64,000 bases of DNA from Halieaceae bacterium (GTDB taxonomy: Bacteria > Pseudomonadota > Gammaproteobacteria > Pseudomonadales > Halieaceae), in contig CACCPA010000003.1 of the NCBI GenBank assembly GCA_902547755.1, positions 124,001 through 188,000 of the forward strand. Direction: 5' to 3'. Shown here in pieces: positions 1 through 10,028 of this stretch; the stretch's first letter is position 1, and each line of letters opens with the position of its first letter. The notes beneath the pieces were generated by a model. It was not told where the DNA came from. It saw nothing but the letters and a program-made list of their open reading frames with translations, and did no database searches. The translations under genes were made by a program, and so were the position numbers.

Positions 1-1
1 A

Positions 2-64
2 ATCAAGGCAGATCTGCGAAATGATGCTGAGGCGTCGCCTGCAGTAGCAGCACTGGGTGCTTGA
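2..64 (+). CDS. 3' end of a CDS cut by the left window edge
   Basis: The frame starting at base 2 is open from the window edge and ends at a TGA at 62-64. It gives a 20-residue tail rich in alanine that ends in AALGA. A strong intrinsic terminator follows 27 bases later on the same strand, which is what a real gene end looks like. The product cannot be recognised from so short a tail. It converges on the molybdenum hydroxylase gene on the other strand. Confidence 0.45.
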   Translation: MKADLRNDAEASPAVAALGA

Positions 65-90
65 GATCTAACGGAAACCTAGAAAGGAAG

Positions 91-114
91 AGCCCCCACT
101 GTGGGGGCTTTTTT
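91..114 (+). terminator. Intrinsic terminator
   Basis: Stem AGCCCCC (91-97) pairs with GGGGGCT (103-109) around the loop ACTGT, followed by a run of T. It closes the gene that ends at 64. It also lies just past the 3' end of the minus-strand gene ending at 180. The A-rich bases before the stem are too few for a convincing minus-strand U-tract. Confidence 0.85.
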
Positions 115-179
115 ATAAAGCTTTTACCCAGATGGCCTGTACGTGGCTTTTATCTGGAGGATCTGTCGGCTTGGCGCGG

Positions 180-2390
180 TTAGACGATCTTAAAGCCTTC
201 CTTGCTAATAGGCAGTGCTTTGATGCGCTCGCCGCAGGCATCAAACACAGCATTACATACGGCAGGCGCCAGAGGCGGCAGTGCCGGTTCTCCTGCACCG
301 GTAGGCCGGTAGCCTGAGTTCAAAACGTCAACATGCACCCGTGGACTTTGCGGCATGCGCAACAGGGGATAGCTGTCGTAGTTACTCTGCACCACAGCTC
401 CATTCTTGATACTGATGCGCTGTGCAGCCATGGTACTCAAGCCATCGACGACTGACCCCTGCAACTGGTTCTCGAGTCCCGAAAGGTTGACCACCTGACC
501 GACATCGGCCGCAACCCAGACGTCGTGCACGGTAATATCTTTGCCGTCGACGCTGACTTCAGCCACCTCAGCGATGTGACCAGAGTGGCTTAAGAAGAAG
601 GCAAGCCCCAAGCCATGACCCTCGGGTAACTTGCGTCCCCATCCAGCCGCCTTAGTCACAGCTTCAATAGTCGCGCGTGCTCTGGCCGTATTGAGGCTGG
701 CCATGTCACCTTCTTTTATCCATCCCTTGTCACCAATCGCATTGAGCAAGAAAGCGCGGTGATCCTGTCCCGCCTTGTGCGCGAGTTCAGCGATAAACGA
801 TTGCTCGGCAAAGGCATACACATTGGAGATCGGCGCTCGCCAGGCACCGGTTGGTGTTTGAGACTTAACGAAGCTTTGCTCTACCACTACGTTGGGTATG
901 ACCTTGCCCGGGAAATCGTAGGGTCTGTAACTGGCACCGTAGTTGGCATTTTCCCCATCTGTTGACGCGGCAGCCACCAGGTTTTTCCAGCCGACTAATT
1001 GCCCGTCATCGGTTACGGCTCCTTGGAGTTGGTAATAGGTGGGCGCTCTGAAGTAATCAAAAGCCATGTCATCTTCACGTTTCCACTGGAGTTTGACCGG
1101 TGCTCCAACACGTCGTGAAATCAGCGCAGCTTCGAAGATGTACTCGTTGGATAATCGCCGCCCAAAACCACCACCGCCACGGAGTTGATGAACGGTAATA
1201 TTACCCGGCGTTACGTCGAGTAATTTTGCGAGATTTGAGGTGATGAAGACCGGTGTTTGACTGCTAGTCCACACTTCAACGGCACTGGTTGCCGCAGACA
1301 CAAGTACGCCTTGAGGCTCTAACTGTGCGTGCGATACAAAATCGGTTGAATAGGTTGAATCGGCCGTCATTGCCGCGTTTGCGAAGGCTGCTTCCACATC
1401 CCCTGCACGCTCGATTTCAGCCTCGACTCTCCCCGTAGCGAGGGCAGCAAGCGCCTCCGCCTCAATCGAATCCGAGTCATCTTGCGACGCGGCTGATAGG
1501 TCCCAATCTACCTTTAAAGCTTCGCGTGCTTTGAAGGTTGACCATGTATCCTTACCCACAATAGCGACCCCACTTTGAATCGCGTGAGACTCTCTAATGT
1601 CAAAGTTGTAGGGTCCGGGCGTCCCATCGAGGATGAAGGCATCAATAACTCCCGGTAGCGCTCTAACAGCTTCTAGGTTGGCCGATTTTGCTACGCCGCC
1701 AATCGACGGACACTTGACGAAGCTCGCGTAAACCATAGCGTCGACCTTGGCATCGATACCAAATATCGGTTTGCCCGTGGCGATGCCCTCCGCTGACGCG
1801 TTCGAAATACGTTTGCCTAGCAAACGATAGTCTGCGGGCGCTTTGAGTCGCACGTCCGCCTCATCCGGTACCGATATGAGTGAAGCCGCGGCCACCAGAT
1901 CTTTGTAGTGACCCGACTTGCCCGAGGGGCCATGCCGGACCATCGAGTCAGCCGTTGTGAGTTCGTCGCGCGGCACATTCCATTGGCTTGCCGCCGCACG
2001 GCATAACATTTCCCTCGCCGTTGCTCCCATTTTTCTCATTTCATCCCAGCGCATGGGGATAGACAGAGAGCCCCCGGCAAATTGCATACCGTATTGCTGC
2101 TGAACGGGCGCCGCCTCGCATTGGACATCTTCCCACTTAGCGTCGAGTTCCTCTGCCACGATCATTGGTAAAGACGTATTAACGCCTTGGCCTACTTCTG
2201 GATTCGGACCGTAAATGGTGACGCTGCCGTCCGCATTGATATTCACGTAAGCGTTCAGGGTTCCCGATGCCTCCGCTGATGCCAGAGACATCATCGAAAT
2301 GCTGCCTGTGGACGAGAGGGCAAGACCCAGTGAAATTTTGAGAAAGTCGCGTCGATCGGTATTGGCGATCGAATTGGATGGCTGATTCAT
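180..2390 (-). CDS. Molybdopterin-binding subunit of an IorB-type xanthine dehydrogenase family hydroxylase
   Basis: The 736-residue protein is the large catalytic subunit of a molybdenum hydroxylase of the isoquinoline 1-oxidoreductase (IorB) branch. These enzymes hydroxylate N-heterocycles or oxidise aldehydes. A Tat signal is visible (DRRDFL at residues 12-17, then a hydrophobic stretch and an ASAEA cleavage region near 40), so the enzyme should be exported folded to the periplasm. The cofactor loop GGGGFGRR lies at 405-412. The motif GAGEP near the C-terminus places the likely catalytic glutamate at E701. The start overlaps the stop of the 2Fe-2S subunit gene by 4 bp, so the two are translationally coupled. 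No cytochrome subunit, which some Ior-type enzymes use as electron acceptor, is next to it. The substrate cannot be read from sequence. Confidence 0.9.
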   Translation of the reverse strand: MNQPSNSIANTDRRDFLKISLGLALSSTGSISMMSLASAEASGTLNAYVNINADGSVTIYGPNPEVGQGVNTSLPMIVAEELDAKWEDVQCEAAPVQQQYGMQFAGGSLSIPMRWDEMRKMGATAREMLCRAAASQWNVPRDELTTADSMVRHGPSGKSGHYKDLVAAASLISVPDEADVRLKAPADYRLLGKRISNASAEGIATGKPIFGIDAKVDAMVYASFVKCPSIGGVAKSANLEAVRALPGVIDAFILDGTPGPYNFDIRESHAIQSGVAIVGKDTWSTFKAREALKVDWDLSAASQDDSDSIEAEALAALATGRVEAEIERAGDVEAAFANAAMTADSTYSTDFVSHAQLEPQGVLVSAATSAVEVWTSSQTPVFITSNLAKLLDVTPGNITVHQLRGGGGFGRRLSNEYIFEAALISRRVGAPVKLQWKREDDMAFDYFRAPTYYQLQGAVTDDGQLVGWKNLVAAASTDGENANYGASYRPYDFPGKVIPNVVVEQSFVKSQTPTGAWRAPISNVYAFAEQSFIAELAHKAGQDHRAFLLNAIGDKGWIKEGDMASLNTARARATIEAVTKAAGWGRKLPEGHGLGLAFFLSHSGHIAEVAEVSVDGKDITVHDVWVAADVGQVVNLSGLENQLQGSVVDGLSTMAAQRISIKNGAVVQSNYDSYPLLRMPQSPRVHVDVLNSGYRPTGAGEPALPPLAPAVCNAVFDACGERIKALPISKEGFKIV

Positions 2391-2893
2391 GCTGACAACT
2401 CCTCTGCTTCCATGGCGTTATAGAAGAGAGCAGAGGCGGTCATTGCACCGCTGGCCGCTTTAATCGCCGACTTAATACGCCCATAGGTACCGCAACGGCA
2501 AAGATTACCCGCCATGGCTGCATCTATCTCATCATCGGTTGGGCTCGGATTTCGCTCAAGGAGTGCGGCTGCTGACATAATCTGGCCTGCCTGACAGTAG
2601 CCACACTGTGCGACATCATGGTCAATCCATGCCTGCTGAACGGGGTGTAGTGTCGCCGTTGCCAATCCTTCAACCGTAGTAACGACGCGACCTTCAAGTG
2701 CGCCGACTGTCAGCTGACATGAACGAACGGCGAAACCGTCAAGCCATACAGTGCAGGCACCGCATTGGCCCACGCCACAGCCGTATTTGACGCCCTGAAT
2801 TCCCGCATGATCGCGCAGGGCCCAAAGCAAGGGCATTGCGGGATCAATACCGTTAAACGAATGGTCTTTCCCGTTGATGGTGATAGTGGTCAC
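2387..2893 (-). CDS. 2Fe-2S subunit of an IorA-type molybdenum hydroxylase
   Basis: The 168-residue protein is the small electron-transfer subunit that partners the molybdopterin subunit encoded downstream. The N-terminal plant-ferredoxin-type cluster ligands are Cys39, Cys44, Cys47 and Cys59. The C-terminal four-helix cluster ligands are Cys97, Cys100, Cys132 and Cys134, within QCGYCQAGQ and LCRCGTYGR. This is the complete two-cluster set of the family and the length is normal. The start codon is GTG, preceded by an AGGCGGA ribosome site. There is no signal peptide, so it is probably carried through the Tat pathway with the large subunit. The promoter should lie in the 176 bp upstream, before the RND permease gene. 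Confidence 0.92.
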   Translation of the reverse strand: MTTITINGKDHSFNGIDPAMPLLWALRDHAGIQGVKYGCGVGQCGACTVWLDGFAVRSCQLTVGALEGRVVTTVEGLATATLHPVQQAWIDHDVAQCGYCQAGQIMSAAALLERNPSPTDDEIDAAMAGNLCRCGTYGRIKSAIKAASGAMTASALFYNAMEAEELSA

Positions 2894-3069
2894 GTGAGTC
2901 CGCCTAGTTAGTTTTCGTTTGATTCAATAGTGGCACAAATCGCCTTAAATAAAAGGTGGTGACGTCCCAATTGACGCAGGTTGGTGTGATTATTAGAGCA
3001 ACGTTAGGGGCTGCTGGTTGGGGACTGCTCGAGGGCCTTTACTGAGACCAACTAACGAAGAAGGGGACA

Positions 3070-6000
3070 TCAAAGCTCGGTAGCGGCTTCTAGCTCCTGC
3101 TCGAGCTTCAGCCGAGAATCCGCTCGTGGTTTGGAGAAGCGTGCGACTGCAAGGTAAATGACCGGTGTCAGAAACAGTGTGAAGAATGCCGTGAGACCCA
3201 GACCACCAAAGACGACCCAGCCCACAGCCTCGCGCGCTTCAGACCCGGGGCCCGAGGACAAGATAAGCGGGAGTGCGCCAAGCACCGTTGAGATCAGTGT
3301 CATTGCAATCGGCCGGAGTCGAATGTTTGCGGCATCCTCAATGGCATCTCGCACACTGGCACCCGCATCACGCCGCTGATCGGCAAATTCGACCAATAGA
3401 ATGCCGTTCTTAGCGATTAACCCAATGAGCATGACAAGTCCGACTTGTGAATACACATTGAGTGACGTCCCAGTGATGAATAGCGCGAAGATCGCCGCAG
3501 CGAGGCCGAATGGCACAATGGTCATGATGACTAGCGCTGAGGTCAGGCTTTCAAACTGCGCGACCAGCACCAAGAACACAATCAAGAGTGCGAGACCGTA
3601 GGCGTAGAGCGAGTCTCGCTGAGATTCGCCCAAGCGAGCGGCCTCTCCCTCCGGGGCAACGGTAATGGAGCTGGGGACAACTTCGTTGGCTAAAGCCATG
3701 AGATCGTCCACGGCGGTTTGTAAGTCCACCCCGTCAACGGTTTGCATATCAATACTGATGGAGCGCCGCTGATAGAGGCGCCGCAATTCATCGGGAACAC
3801 CTTCCTCGACGACGGTAACAAGCGATGCCAAGGGGATAAGTTGACCGGTTTGCGAGCGAACGAACAGGTTCACCAGATCATTTGGGCCCTGAATACGATT
3901 CGTTCCCGCTTTCAACACAACTGGGATCGATTGATCTCGCCCGTTTAAGTCGACGACCCGAACGCCATCAACCATGACGCGCAGTGTCTGAGCTAATTCG
4001 TCGATGGATACGTTGAGATCAGCCAGGCGTTCTCGGTCGATTTTGATGGCTACCTGGGCTTGCGAGGGGGTGTAGTCGATACGTGGATTATCGACACTAT
4101 CCAGCCGCTCTCGAATGGCATCAGCATACACACGAGCTGCCGCGTAAATCTCTTCGTATTCACTGCCAAGCAAAACAAACTGGATGCCACCACGCCAGCC
4201 ACCGCGCATATTGAGACTGTTGCTTCCGTAAACACGAGCGGTGACGCCAGGTAATTGGCTCAGTTGTGGTTGAATCTCTGCTGTGAGTTCTTGCTGTGAT
4301 ATGTCACGTTCATCCCACGGTTTTAAGGTGCCCACGACGTAAATGATGTTGGCGTCCCAGCGGCCGGCGACGGTATAAAGCCGCTCTATGATTCCCGAAT
4401 CCAAATAGGGCTGAAAGATAGCTTCGATTTGATCGGATTGGCGCTCGGTATATGGAAGGCCTACGCCTGCAGGTCCTCGCGCAAACATATTCAGCGTGCC
4501 CCGATCCTCGGTCGGCAGTAACTCGCTGTCCAACGACGTGTAAACACTGGCGGCCGCTGCTGCGATACCCATCGATACAAGCACCGACGTCACAGGGTAG
4601 TTTAGAACCGAGCGCAAACTACCGCTGTAGAATCGCTGGAAAATATTGGGCATGTCTGATTGGCCAGTAACGGCAGACTCAGATTTCCCCAATCGCGCCA
4701 TTAGCGCGGGCACCAATGACAATGCGACAAATGACGAAATTGCTACCGCCACGGTTAGAACCAGGCCAAACTCTCTGAATAATCGTCCTGAGGTCCCTGG
4801 CAAAAAAGCGATTGGGACAAAGACAGCAACCAGAACCATCGTCGTGGCGATAACGGCAAAGAACACGGACTGTGTTCCGAGGACAGATGCTGCGCTGCTC
4901 CCCTCGCCGCGTTTCTGTCGGCGCTGGACGCTCTCAAGCACCACAATGGCATCATCAACGATAAGACCCGTCGCCAGAACAAGTGCTAGTAGTGTCAGGA
5001 TATTAATGGAGAAGCCCAGAATCCAGCTTGCAGCGAGTGTGCCTAGTAGTGAAATCGGAATGGCAATTGCTGGAACCAGTGTAAATCGCCAGCTTCCGGA
5101 AAAGAGACGAATCGTCAAAATCACGATCAGAACGGAAAATGCCAAGGTGCGCAAAACTTCAGATACTGCGCCATTGATGAAGACGGCCTCGTCGGAAATG
5201 ACCTGCAGCTTGATGTCATCGCGCTGGGCATTGAAAAGCGCGACGGCTTGATGCGCACCCTTTGAAATTTGAATCGTATTCGAGCCCGCTTGTCTCACCA
5301 CGCCAACGCCCAGCACTCGCTGACCATTCAGGCGGACCACTGATGTTGCATCGTCAGGGGTATAGGCAATGCGTGCGACGTCTCGAAGTCGGACTTTGTC
5401 AGTGATAAGAAGATTGCCAATGTCGGCTTCCGACTCGACAGCGGCATCTGCGCGCACCAGCAACGTCTGATCGCTCGTCCTGAAGCTACCGGCCGGCACA
5501 TCTAGCGGCGCCTGAGCCAGTACCGAACGTATGTCGGTCACTGTCAGTCCATAGGTGCTCATGCGACCTGGATCTAGTTCGACCCTCAGTATCTGTCGAC
5601 GGGAGCCAAAGAGCGGGACGTCAGCCACACCCGGCAGTGAAATAAATGCTGGAACCACATCGCGCTCAACAATGGTCGCGAGGTCCTGCTCGGATATACC
5701 GTCCGCCAGCACAGCGATGCGCATGATTTCCTCGGCATCTTCGTCAGACTTAAAGACGGCTAACTGTTCGACGTTATCCGGCAGCTGACGCTGAACTCGA
5801 CTAACAGCCTCCCTGACATCGGCGGCGGCTCTGTCCACATTGGCACCGGGGTCAAACACAGCACGAATGCGGGAGTTTCCCTCTTCACTGTTGGAGTTCA
5901 CCTCTTTGACGCCACTTACGCGCGCAACGGCACCCTCAAGAATACGCGTAACTTCCCCGTCCATTGTCTCTGGGGATGCTCCGGGCAGGTTCGCGCGAAC

Positions 6001-6168
6001 ATTGACAACAGGTTCATCGACGTCAGGTAATTCTCTCACCTCAATGGCGAAAATCGCCACAAGCCCTGCGATTGCAATTAATAAGTTGATGACTGTGATG
6101 AGCCATGGGCGCTTGACACCCAAAGCGGGAAGGCCCGCACCGGCTAGGGTGTTGAGAGTGACTTTCAT
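3070..6168 (-). CDS. RND family efflux permease (inner-membrane pump)
   Basis: The 1032-residue protein has the size and pattern of a hydrophobe/amphiphile RND pump: an N-terminal membrane helix, a large periplasmic porter domain, a block of helices, a second periplasmic domain and a final helix block. The proton-relay acid pair of TM4 is present as D405-D406 in VDDAIVVLE. The TM10 lysine is K920 in IAKNGILLVEF. It should exchange protons for toxic compounds or lipids together with the adaptor encoded 18 bp upstream on the same strand. No outer-membrane TolC-type factor is adjacent, so one must be supplied from elsewhere. The substrate is unknown. Confidence 0.93.
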   Translation of the reverse strand: MKVTLNTLAGAGLPALGVKRPWLITVINLLIAIAGLVAIFAIEVRELPDVDEPVVNVRANLPGASPETMDGEVTRILEGAVARVSGVKEVNSNSEEGNSRIRAVFDPGANVDRAAADVREAVSRVQRQLPDNVEQLAVFKSDEDAEEIMRIAVLADGISEQDLATIVERDVVPAFISLPGVADVPLFGSRRQILRVELDPGRMSTYGLTVTDIRSVLAQAPLDVPAGSFRTSDQTLLVRADAAVESEADIGNLLITDKVRLRDVARIAYTPDDATSVVRLNGQRVLGVGVVRQAGSNTIQISKGAHQAVALFNAQRDDIKLQVISDEAVFINGAVSEVLRTLAFSVLIVILTIRLFSGSWRFTLVPAIAIPISLLGTLAASWILGFSINILTLLALVLATGLIVDDAIVVLESVQRRQKRGEGSSAASVLGTQSVFFAVIATTMVLVAVFVPIAFLPGTSGRLFREFGLVLTVAVAISSFVALSLVPALMARLGKSESAVTGQSDMPNIFQRFYSGSLRSVLNYPVTSVLVSMGIAAAAASVYTSLDSELLPTEDRGTLNMFARGPAGVGLPYTERQSDQIEAIFQPYLDSGIIERLYTVAGRWDANIIYVVGTLKPWDERDISQQELTAEIQPQLSQLPGVTARVYGSNSLNMRGGWRGGIQFVLLGSEYEEIYAAARVYADAIRERLDSVDNPRIDYTPSQAQVAIKIDRERLADLNVSIDELAQTLRVMVDGVRVVDLNGRDQSIPVVLKAGTNRIQGPNDLVNLFVRSQTGQLIPLASLVTVVEEGVPDELRRLYQRRSISIDMQTVDGVDLQTAVDDLMALANEVVPSSITVAPEGEAARLGESQRDSLYAYGLALLIVFLVLVAQFESLTSALVIMTIVPFGLAAAIFALFITGTSLNVYSQVGLVMLIGLIAKNGILLVEFADQRRDAGASVRDAIEDAANIRLRPIAMTLISTVLGALPLILSSGPGSEAREAVGWVVFGGLGLTAFFTLFLTPVIYLAVARFSKPRADSRLKLEQELEAATEL

Positions 6169-6186
6169 CCGGTTTTCTTGTGCATT

Positions 6187-7302
6187 TTAGCCGCGATCAG
6201 CCTTTTCACTTTTAGATGAGTGTGCTGTTGCTTTTACTGCGTTGATATCTTTGATCTTCATTCCAGGGCGAACACTTTGAATGCCCTCAAGAATCACACG
6301 TTCACCTTCAGAAAGTTCACCACGGATCAACATACGACCGTCGACGCGGCGCACCATCTCCACCGGAGAGCGCATAGCGCGATCACCCTCAGTCGACCAG
6401 ACATAGGGACCGTCTGCACCCCATTGAACCGATAACTCAGGCACACTAAGGTATTCACCTTTCTCGATAGACGCGTCAATTTCAAATGCCATACCGGGGC
6501 GAAGATTGTCTACGCTGTTGTCGATCGCCGCACGCGCTCTGAAAGCGCGCGTGGCCGAATCCACTCGGGAATCCACAGCAACAATTGTTCCTGAGGTGTT
6601 GTCGTCTGGTGATTCCCACTGACGGGCTTGAACTTCAAGGTCCATCACGATCTTACCGATAAAGCTCTCGGGTACCGTAAAATCAACGAGCAGAACGCTT
6701 CGGTCGTCGAGCGTAGTTATAACAGTTGAGGTGTCAACGCGATCACCAATTTCCACATCAGTAATGCCGATGCGCCCTGAAAACGGTGCCATTACTTGAC
6801 GGCGAGAGAGTTCTACTTTTGCTTGTGCCAGACGAATCTCAGCCAGATCAACGTTACTTTGTGCAGTATCAATCGTGCTTTGAGGGATATTCGCCTCACT
6901 CGCATTGAGGGAAAAATAGCGCGTTAGCGTTCGTTTCGCTTCCGCCAGTTCGACCTCCGCCTGTCGTACGGCAAGGGCTTGGTCGCGATCATCCAATTTG
7001 AGAAGTGTCTCGCCTTTTAACACGGGTGTATCAGGCGCCAACTTTGCGAATGTCACAAACCCAGAGCTCTCTGGATATAGCGTTACGCTCTGGCGAGCTC
7101 GCGCTGTCCCGACGGATTTTATTGAATCAATGAGCGGTGCACGCTCAACAGGTGCGGTTACGACGGGTAGCTCGCGCACACCCCATGAACCTCGTGATCC
7201 GGGTGTTTCCTCATCAGGGGTGTCTGAGCAACCGAGCATGAACGCGCATGCCAGCAGAGCTGACATACCTGAGAACCGCATAACCGCGCGAAAATTAAAC
7301 AT
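6187..7302 (-). CDS. RND efflux periplasmic adaptor lipoprotein
   Basis: This is a membrane-fusion protein that bridges the RND permease encoded next to it and an outer-membrane channel. The open frame runs to a TTG at 7335, but an ATG at 7302 gives a normal lipoprotein signal: MFNFRAVMRFSG, a hydrophobic core, then the lipobox FMLGC. I place the start there; a further ATG at 7281 is also possible. After the lipid anchor come the first lipoyl half, an alpha-helical hairpin rich in Ala, Glu and Gln, the second lipoyl half, and beta-barrel and membrane-proximal domains ending in a charged tail. It is the first gene of the two-gene pump operon. Confidence 0.88.
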   Translation of the reverse strand: MFNFRAVMRFSGMSALLACAFMLGCSDTPDEETPGSRGSWGVRELPVVTAPVERAPLIDSIKSVGTARARQSVTLYPESSGFVTFAKLAPDTPVLKGETLLKLDDRDQALAVRQAEVELAEAKRTLTRYFSLNASEANIPQSTIDTAQSNVDLAEIRLAQAKVELSRRQVMAPFSGRIGITDVEIGDRVDTSTVITTLDDRSVLLVDFTVPESFIGKIVMDLEVQARQWESPDDNTSGTIVAVDSRVDSATRAFRARAAIDNSVDNLRPGMAFEIDASIEKGEYLSVPELSVQWGADGPYVWSTEGDRAMRSPVEMVRRVDGRMLIRGELSEGERVILEGIQSVRPGMKIKDINAVKATAHSSKSEKADRG

Positions 7303-7390
7303 CACGCGAGTATATCTGAGATTTCGAAATGGCAATCTTTTTATTTTCAGTTTTCGGCAATGCCAACGTCGACAAAGACGCGACCGTTAC

Positions 7391-8935
7391 TTACAGGATG
7401 ACCTCTATAAGGCGAGGGCCTTTCTCCGCCATTGCCTCGGCCATCGCGCGATCCAGTGCTTCAACTGTATCGACGCGCACCGCTGCCATTCCCATACCCT
7501 TGGCGATATCGGTCCATTGAATCGCCGGGTTGGTTAGATCGAGCAATGACAAGGCCGTGGGTCCCGGTTTTTCCACACCGACGCGCGCAAGCTCAATATT
7601 TAGTATGGCGTACGATCCGTTGTTAAGAATCAACACAGTTACGTCGAGATCCTCGCGCACCATCGTCCATAATGCTTGGACCGTGTACATCGCCGATCCA
7701 TCAGCCTCTAAGCCAATCACCTTTTGATCGGGACATGCGATGGCAGCACCAACTGCCATAGGCAAACCTGCTCCGATAGCCCCACCCGTAAGCGTTAACC
7801 AATCGTGTGGCGCTGCATTGCCGGTCATGAGAAACGCCCCAAGCCCATTGGTTGCGCCCTCGTCGACGACAATGGCGTTTTCAGGGAGTCGATTGGCAAT
7901 CACCTTACCAAGCTCTACCGCATTGATAGGGCCGATTTCCAGGGCATGTTCGACTCTTTGTGCAACTTTCGTCACCTGTTCTGGCGCCCCGAGTGCATTG
8001 GCAATGCGCGTCAGGGTATCGATAGCATCGACACTGTGGTCACCCATTTGAAGCAGGCTCGCCCCTTCAGGTGACAGCCATCCGGGTTTACCGGGGTAAG
8101 CAAAGAAGGATACGGGTGGCTTGCTGCCGACGATGACAAGGGTATCGAGCCCTTTTAGGTGTTCCGCGGCCATTTCGCCGAAGTAGGGCAGGCGTTCGGT
8201 CTCAACGCGCCCGACGCCTCTCTGTTGACGCGTAAAGAAGGTTTCGGTGATCAGACGAGCGCCCGTTGCCTCCGAAATGCGCCCCGCTTGAATGAGGCCT
8301 GACTCGCGCAGAGCATGACCGCCCATGAATAGGGCCGCGGAGTCACTGTTCTTAAGTGCTTCGGCTGCCTCAATGATCTCATCGTCACTCAGGGTTTTAG
8401 GCGCTGGAATATCAGGGATATCCACGTCACCACCTGCGGGATCCCAGGCATGGTTTGCCGGGGCCACAAAGGCGGTGACATTACCGGGGTATTCCATGCT
8501 GGCTTGCCACGCCTTCAGTCCCACCTCGGGCAAGTCGCCCGGACTGGTTGACATCCCTGTCCAGGCGCAGACAGCTGAGGTAAGCCCATCGATATCAGAT
8601 GTAAGGGGTGCATCCAATTCCAAGTGGTGCGTTGCGTGATCGCCAATCATGTTCAATACGGGCACTCGGGCTCGCGATGCATTGTGGAGATTGGCGATGC
8701 CATTGGCATAACCCGGTCCAAGGTGAAGTAGCGTAAGGGCTGGCGTATCGGTCATCCGCGCAAACCCATCTGCAGCACCGGTAACGACGCCCTCAAAAAG
8801 ACCTAGTACAGCTCGAATTCGGGGTTCTTTATCGAGCGCGGCGACGAGCTGCATCTCGGACGTGCCAGGATTGGCAAAGCAAGCGCTGACACCAGCGTCC
8901 GCGAGTTTCTTTATGAGTAAATCTGCGCCATTCAT
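7391..8935 (-). CDS. Thiamine-diphosphate-dependent enzyme, acetolactate synthase/benzoylformate decarboxylase-like
   Basis: The 514-residue protein has the three-domain layout of the pyruvate-oxidase/decarboxylase superfamily. The PYR domain carries the cofactor-activating glutamate E48 in GLFEGV. A central domain follows. The PP domain contains the diphosphate motif starting EADGSAMY and ending ILNN. It most resembles large-subunit acetolactate synthase-like proteins that lack a regulatory subunit and are often close to benzoylformate decarboxylase. The 2-oxo acid substrate is not defined. I use ATG at 8935, which has an AGGGG ribosome site; an upstream in-frame start at 8998 would add an unconserved-looking leader. 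No ilvH-type subunit gene is nearby, so branched-chain amino acid synthesis is unlikely to be its main role. Confidence 0.85.
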   Translation of the reverse strand: MNGADLLIKKLADAGVSACFANPGTSEMQLVAALDKEPRIRAVLGLFEGVVTGAADGFARMTDTPALTLLHLGPGYANGIANLHNASRARVPVLNMIGDHATHHLELDAPLTSDIDGLTSAVCAWTGMSTSPGDLPEVGLKAWQASMEYPGNVTAFVAPANHAWDPAGGDVDIPDIPAPKTLSDDEIIEAAEALKNSDSAALFMGGHALRESGLIQAGRISEATGARLITETFFTRQQRGVGRVETERLPYFGEMAAEHLKGLDTLVIVGSKPPVSFFAYPGKPGWLSPEGASLLQMGDHSVDAIDTLTRIANALGAPEQVTKVAQRVEHALEIGPINAVELGKVIANRLPENAIVVDEGATNGLGAFLMTGNAAPHDWLTLTGGAIGAGLPMAVGAAIACPDQKVIGLEADGSAMYTVQALWTMVREDLDVTVLILNNGSYAILNIELARVGVEKPGPTALSLLDLTNPAIQWTDIAKGMGMAAVRVDTVEALDRAMAEAMAEKGPRLIEVIL

Positions 8936-9107
8936 TACCGCTAAACCCCTAATGCGTTTTTTTATCAGTTCCCAGTATACGCATGAACATAGGCGCATAT
9001 GGGTGCTGTTTATTCTTGGAGATTATTATCTATGACATCTTATCTATTACATCGCGGCATTACACCACGTTAGCCAGAGCAGACTCACTGCAGGTCGTGG
9101 CCGAGTC

Positions 9108-10028
9108 TTACAGCTGGAGCGATAGTGCTGGCTTGCCGGAACGATCCGCTCGATAGATACCCCAGTGTTTCTCCGGTTCCAGCGGATGGTCCGATCCCTT
9201 CCAGTTTTCGTCGAAGGCTTCGAAGATATAAACCAGTATCTCTTCTCTCTCTGCCCACTCGAGCAACTCCCGCAGATAAGTCTCTTGAAATAGCTCACCC
9301 ACGTTCTCTGGTGGGATCCCTCGTCCGTTCGACGCTGTGGCCCAGCCAGCCTCGGTGATGATTACCTGCTTATTTGGGTAGGCGCTCTGAACCGCATCGA
9401 AGTTATCGCGTGTGTACGCCATTGCCTCGGCTACTGTTTTGTATTCCCACACCGGGTAGGTATGAATGGCAATGACATCCAGCTCTTCAGCAAGCCCGGC
9501 GAGCTTATCTAGCCAAGGCACATAATTTTCGCAGAAAGTAACAGGTTGAGAGATGCGTGCTCGCAAAAAAGCCGCATACGCTGTCACGGCCTCAGGCTCG
9601 ATAAGATGGTCAGTCCAATCGACGGTCGCCTCGTTGCCCACGGATACGATATCGACAATCGCGTCGTAGCGTTTAGCCCACGCCACGGCACGCTCCAGCT
9701 CCTGCAGGTTGTTGATGCGGTTTTTCTTTAAAGTCTCATCACTGTAAACACCGCCCCACGGGCAATTAGGGTTGTTCACCTCTGCACCGATATATGCACC
9801 AAGCATGACTGTGAAGGGAAGACTCTCGCGTTCGATGACCTTCAGTACTCGTTCGGTATGCAGATCACAGGCGTAGACCCGAAGGGCATCCCAATGTCCC
9901 TCGAGAAGCCTCAAGTCCACCAGGATTTCCGACTCCGAGGGGAAGACGCCCGCATCAGGGCTTTGCCCATCTCGGAATCCCGAGTAGCAAATGGCGCGTT
10001 TGTAGGGCAGGCGCTTCGTCTTATTCAT
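9108..10028 (-). CDS. GH17-like glycoside hydrolase, second of a tandem pair, no signal peptide
   Basis: The 306-residue TIM-barrel enzyme resembles family GH17 (beta-1,3-glucanases and glucanosyltransferases, clan GH-A). The acid/base glutamate is E133 in VSVGNEAT. The nucleophile is E226 in ITEAGWA. A late aromatic motif FEAFDENWK is shared with its neighbour as FASFDEEWK. The N-terminus (MNKTKRLPYKR) is charged with no hydrophobic core, so the enzyme should stay in the cytoplasm. Its start overlaps the stop of the first GH17 gene by 4 bp. Together they face the phosphorylase gene across a shared control region. Likely substrates are short beta-1,3-glucans brought in by the cluster's symporter. 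Transglycosylase activity is equally possible. Confidence 0.85.
   Translation of the reverse strand: MNKTKRLPYKRAICYSGFRDGQSPDAGVFPSESEILVDLRLLEGHWDALRVYACDLHTERVLKVIERESLPFTVMLGAYIGAEVNNPNCPWGGVYSDETLKKNRINNLQELERAVAWAKRYDAIVDIVSVGNEATVDWTDHLIEPEAVTAYAAFLRARISQPVTFCENYVPWLDKLAGLAEELDVIAIHTYPVWEYKTVAEAMAYTRDNFDAVQSAYPNKQVIITEAGWATASNGRGIPPENVGELFQETYLRELLEWAEREEILVYIFEAFDENWKGSDHPLEPEKHWGIYRADRSGKPALSLQL

Noticed and set aside
4646-5251. A 201-residue open frame on the plus strand inside the RND permease gene
   Set aside because: It lies wholly antisense to a clear RND pump gene with conserved motifs. Its protein is low-complexity (Ser, Thr, Arg, Ala) and matches no family; it is a shadow of biased codon use.
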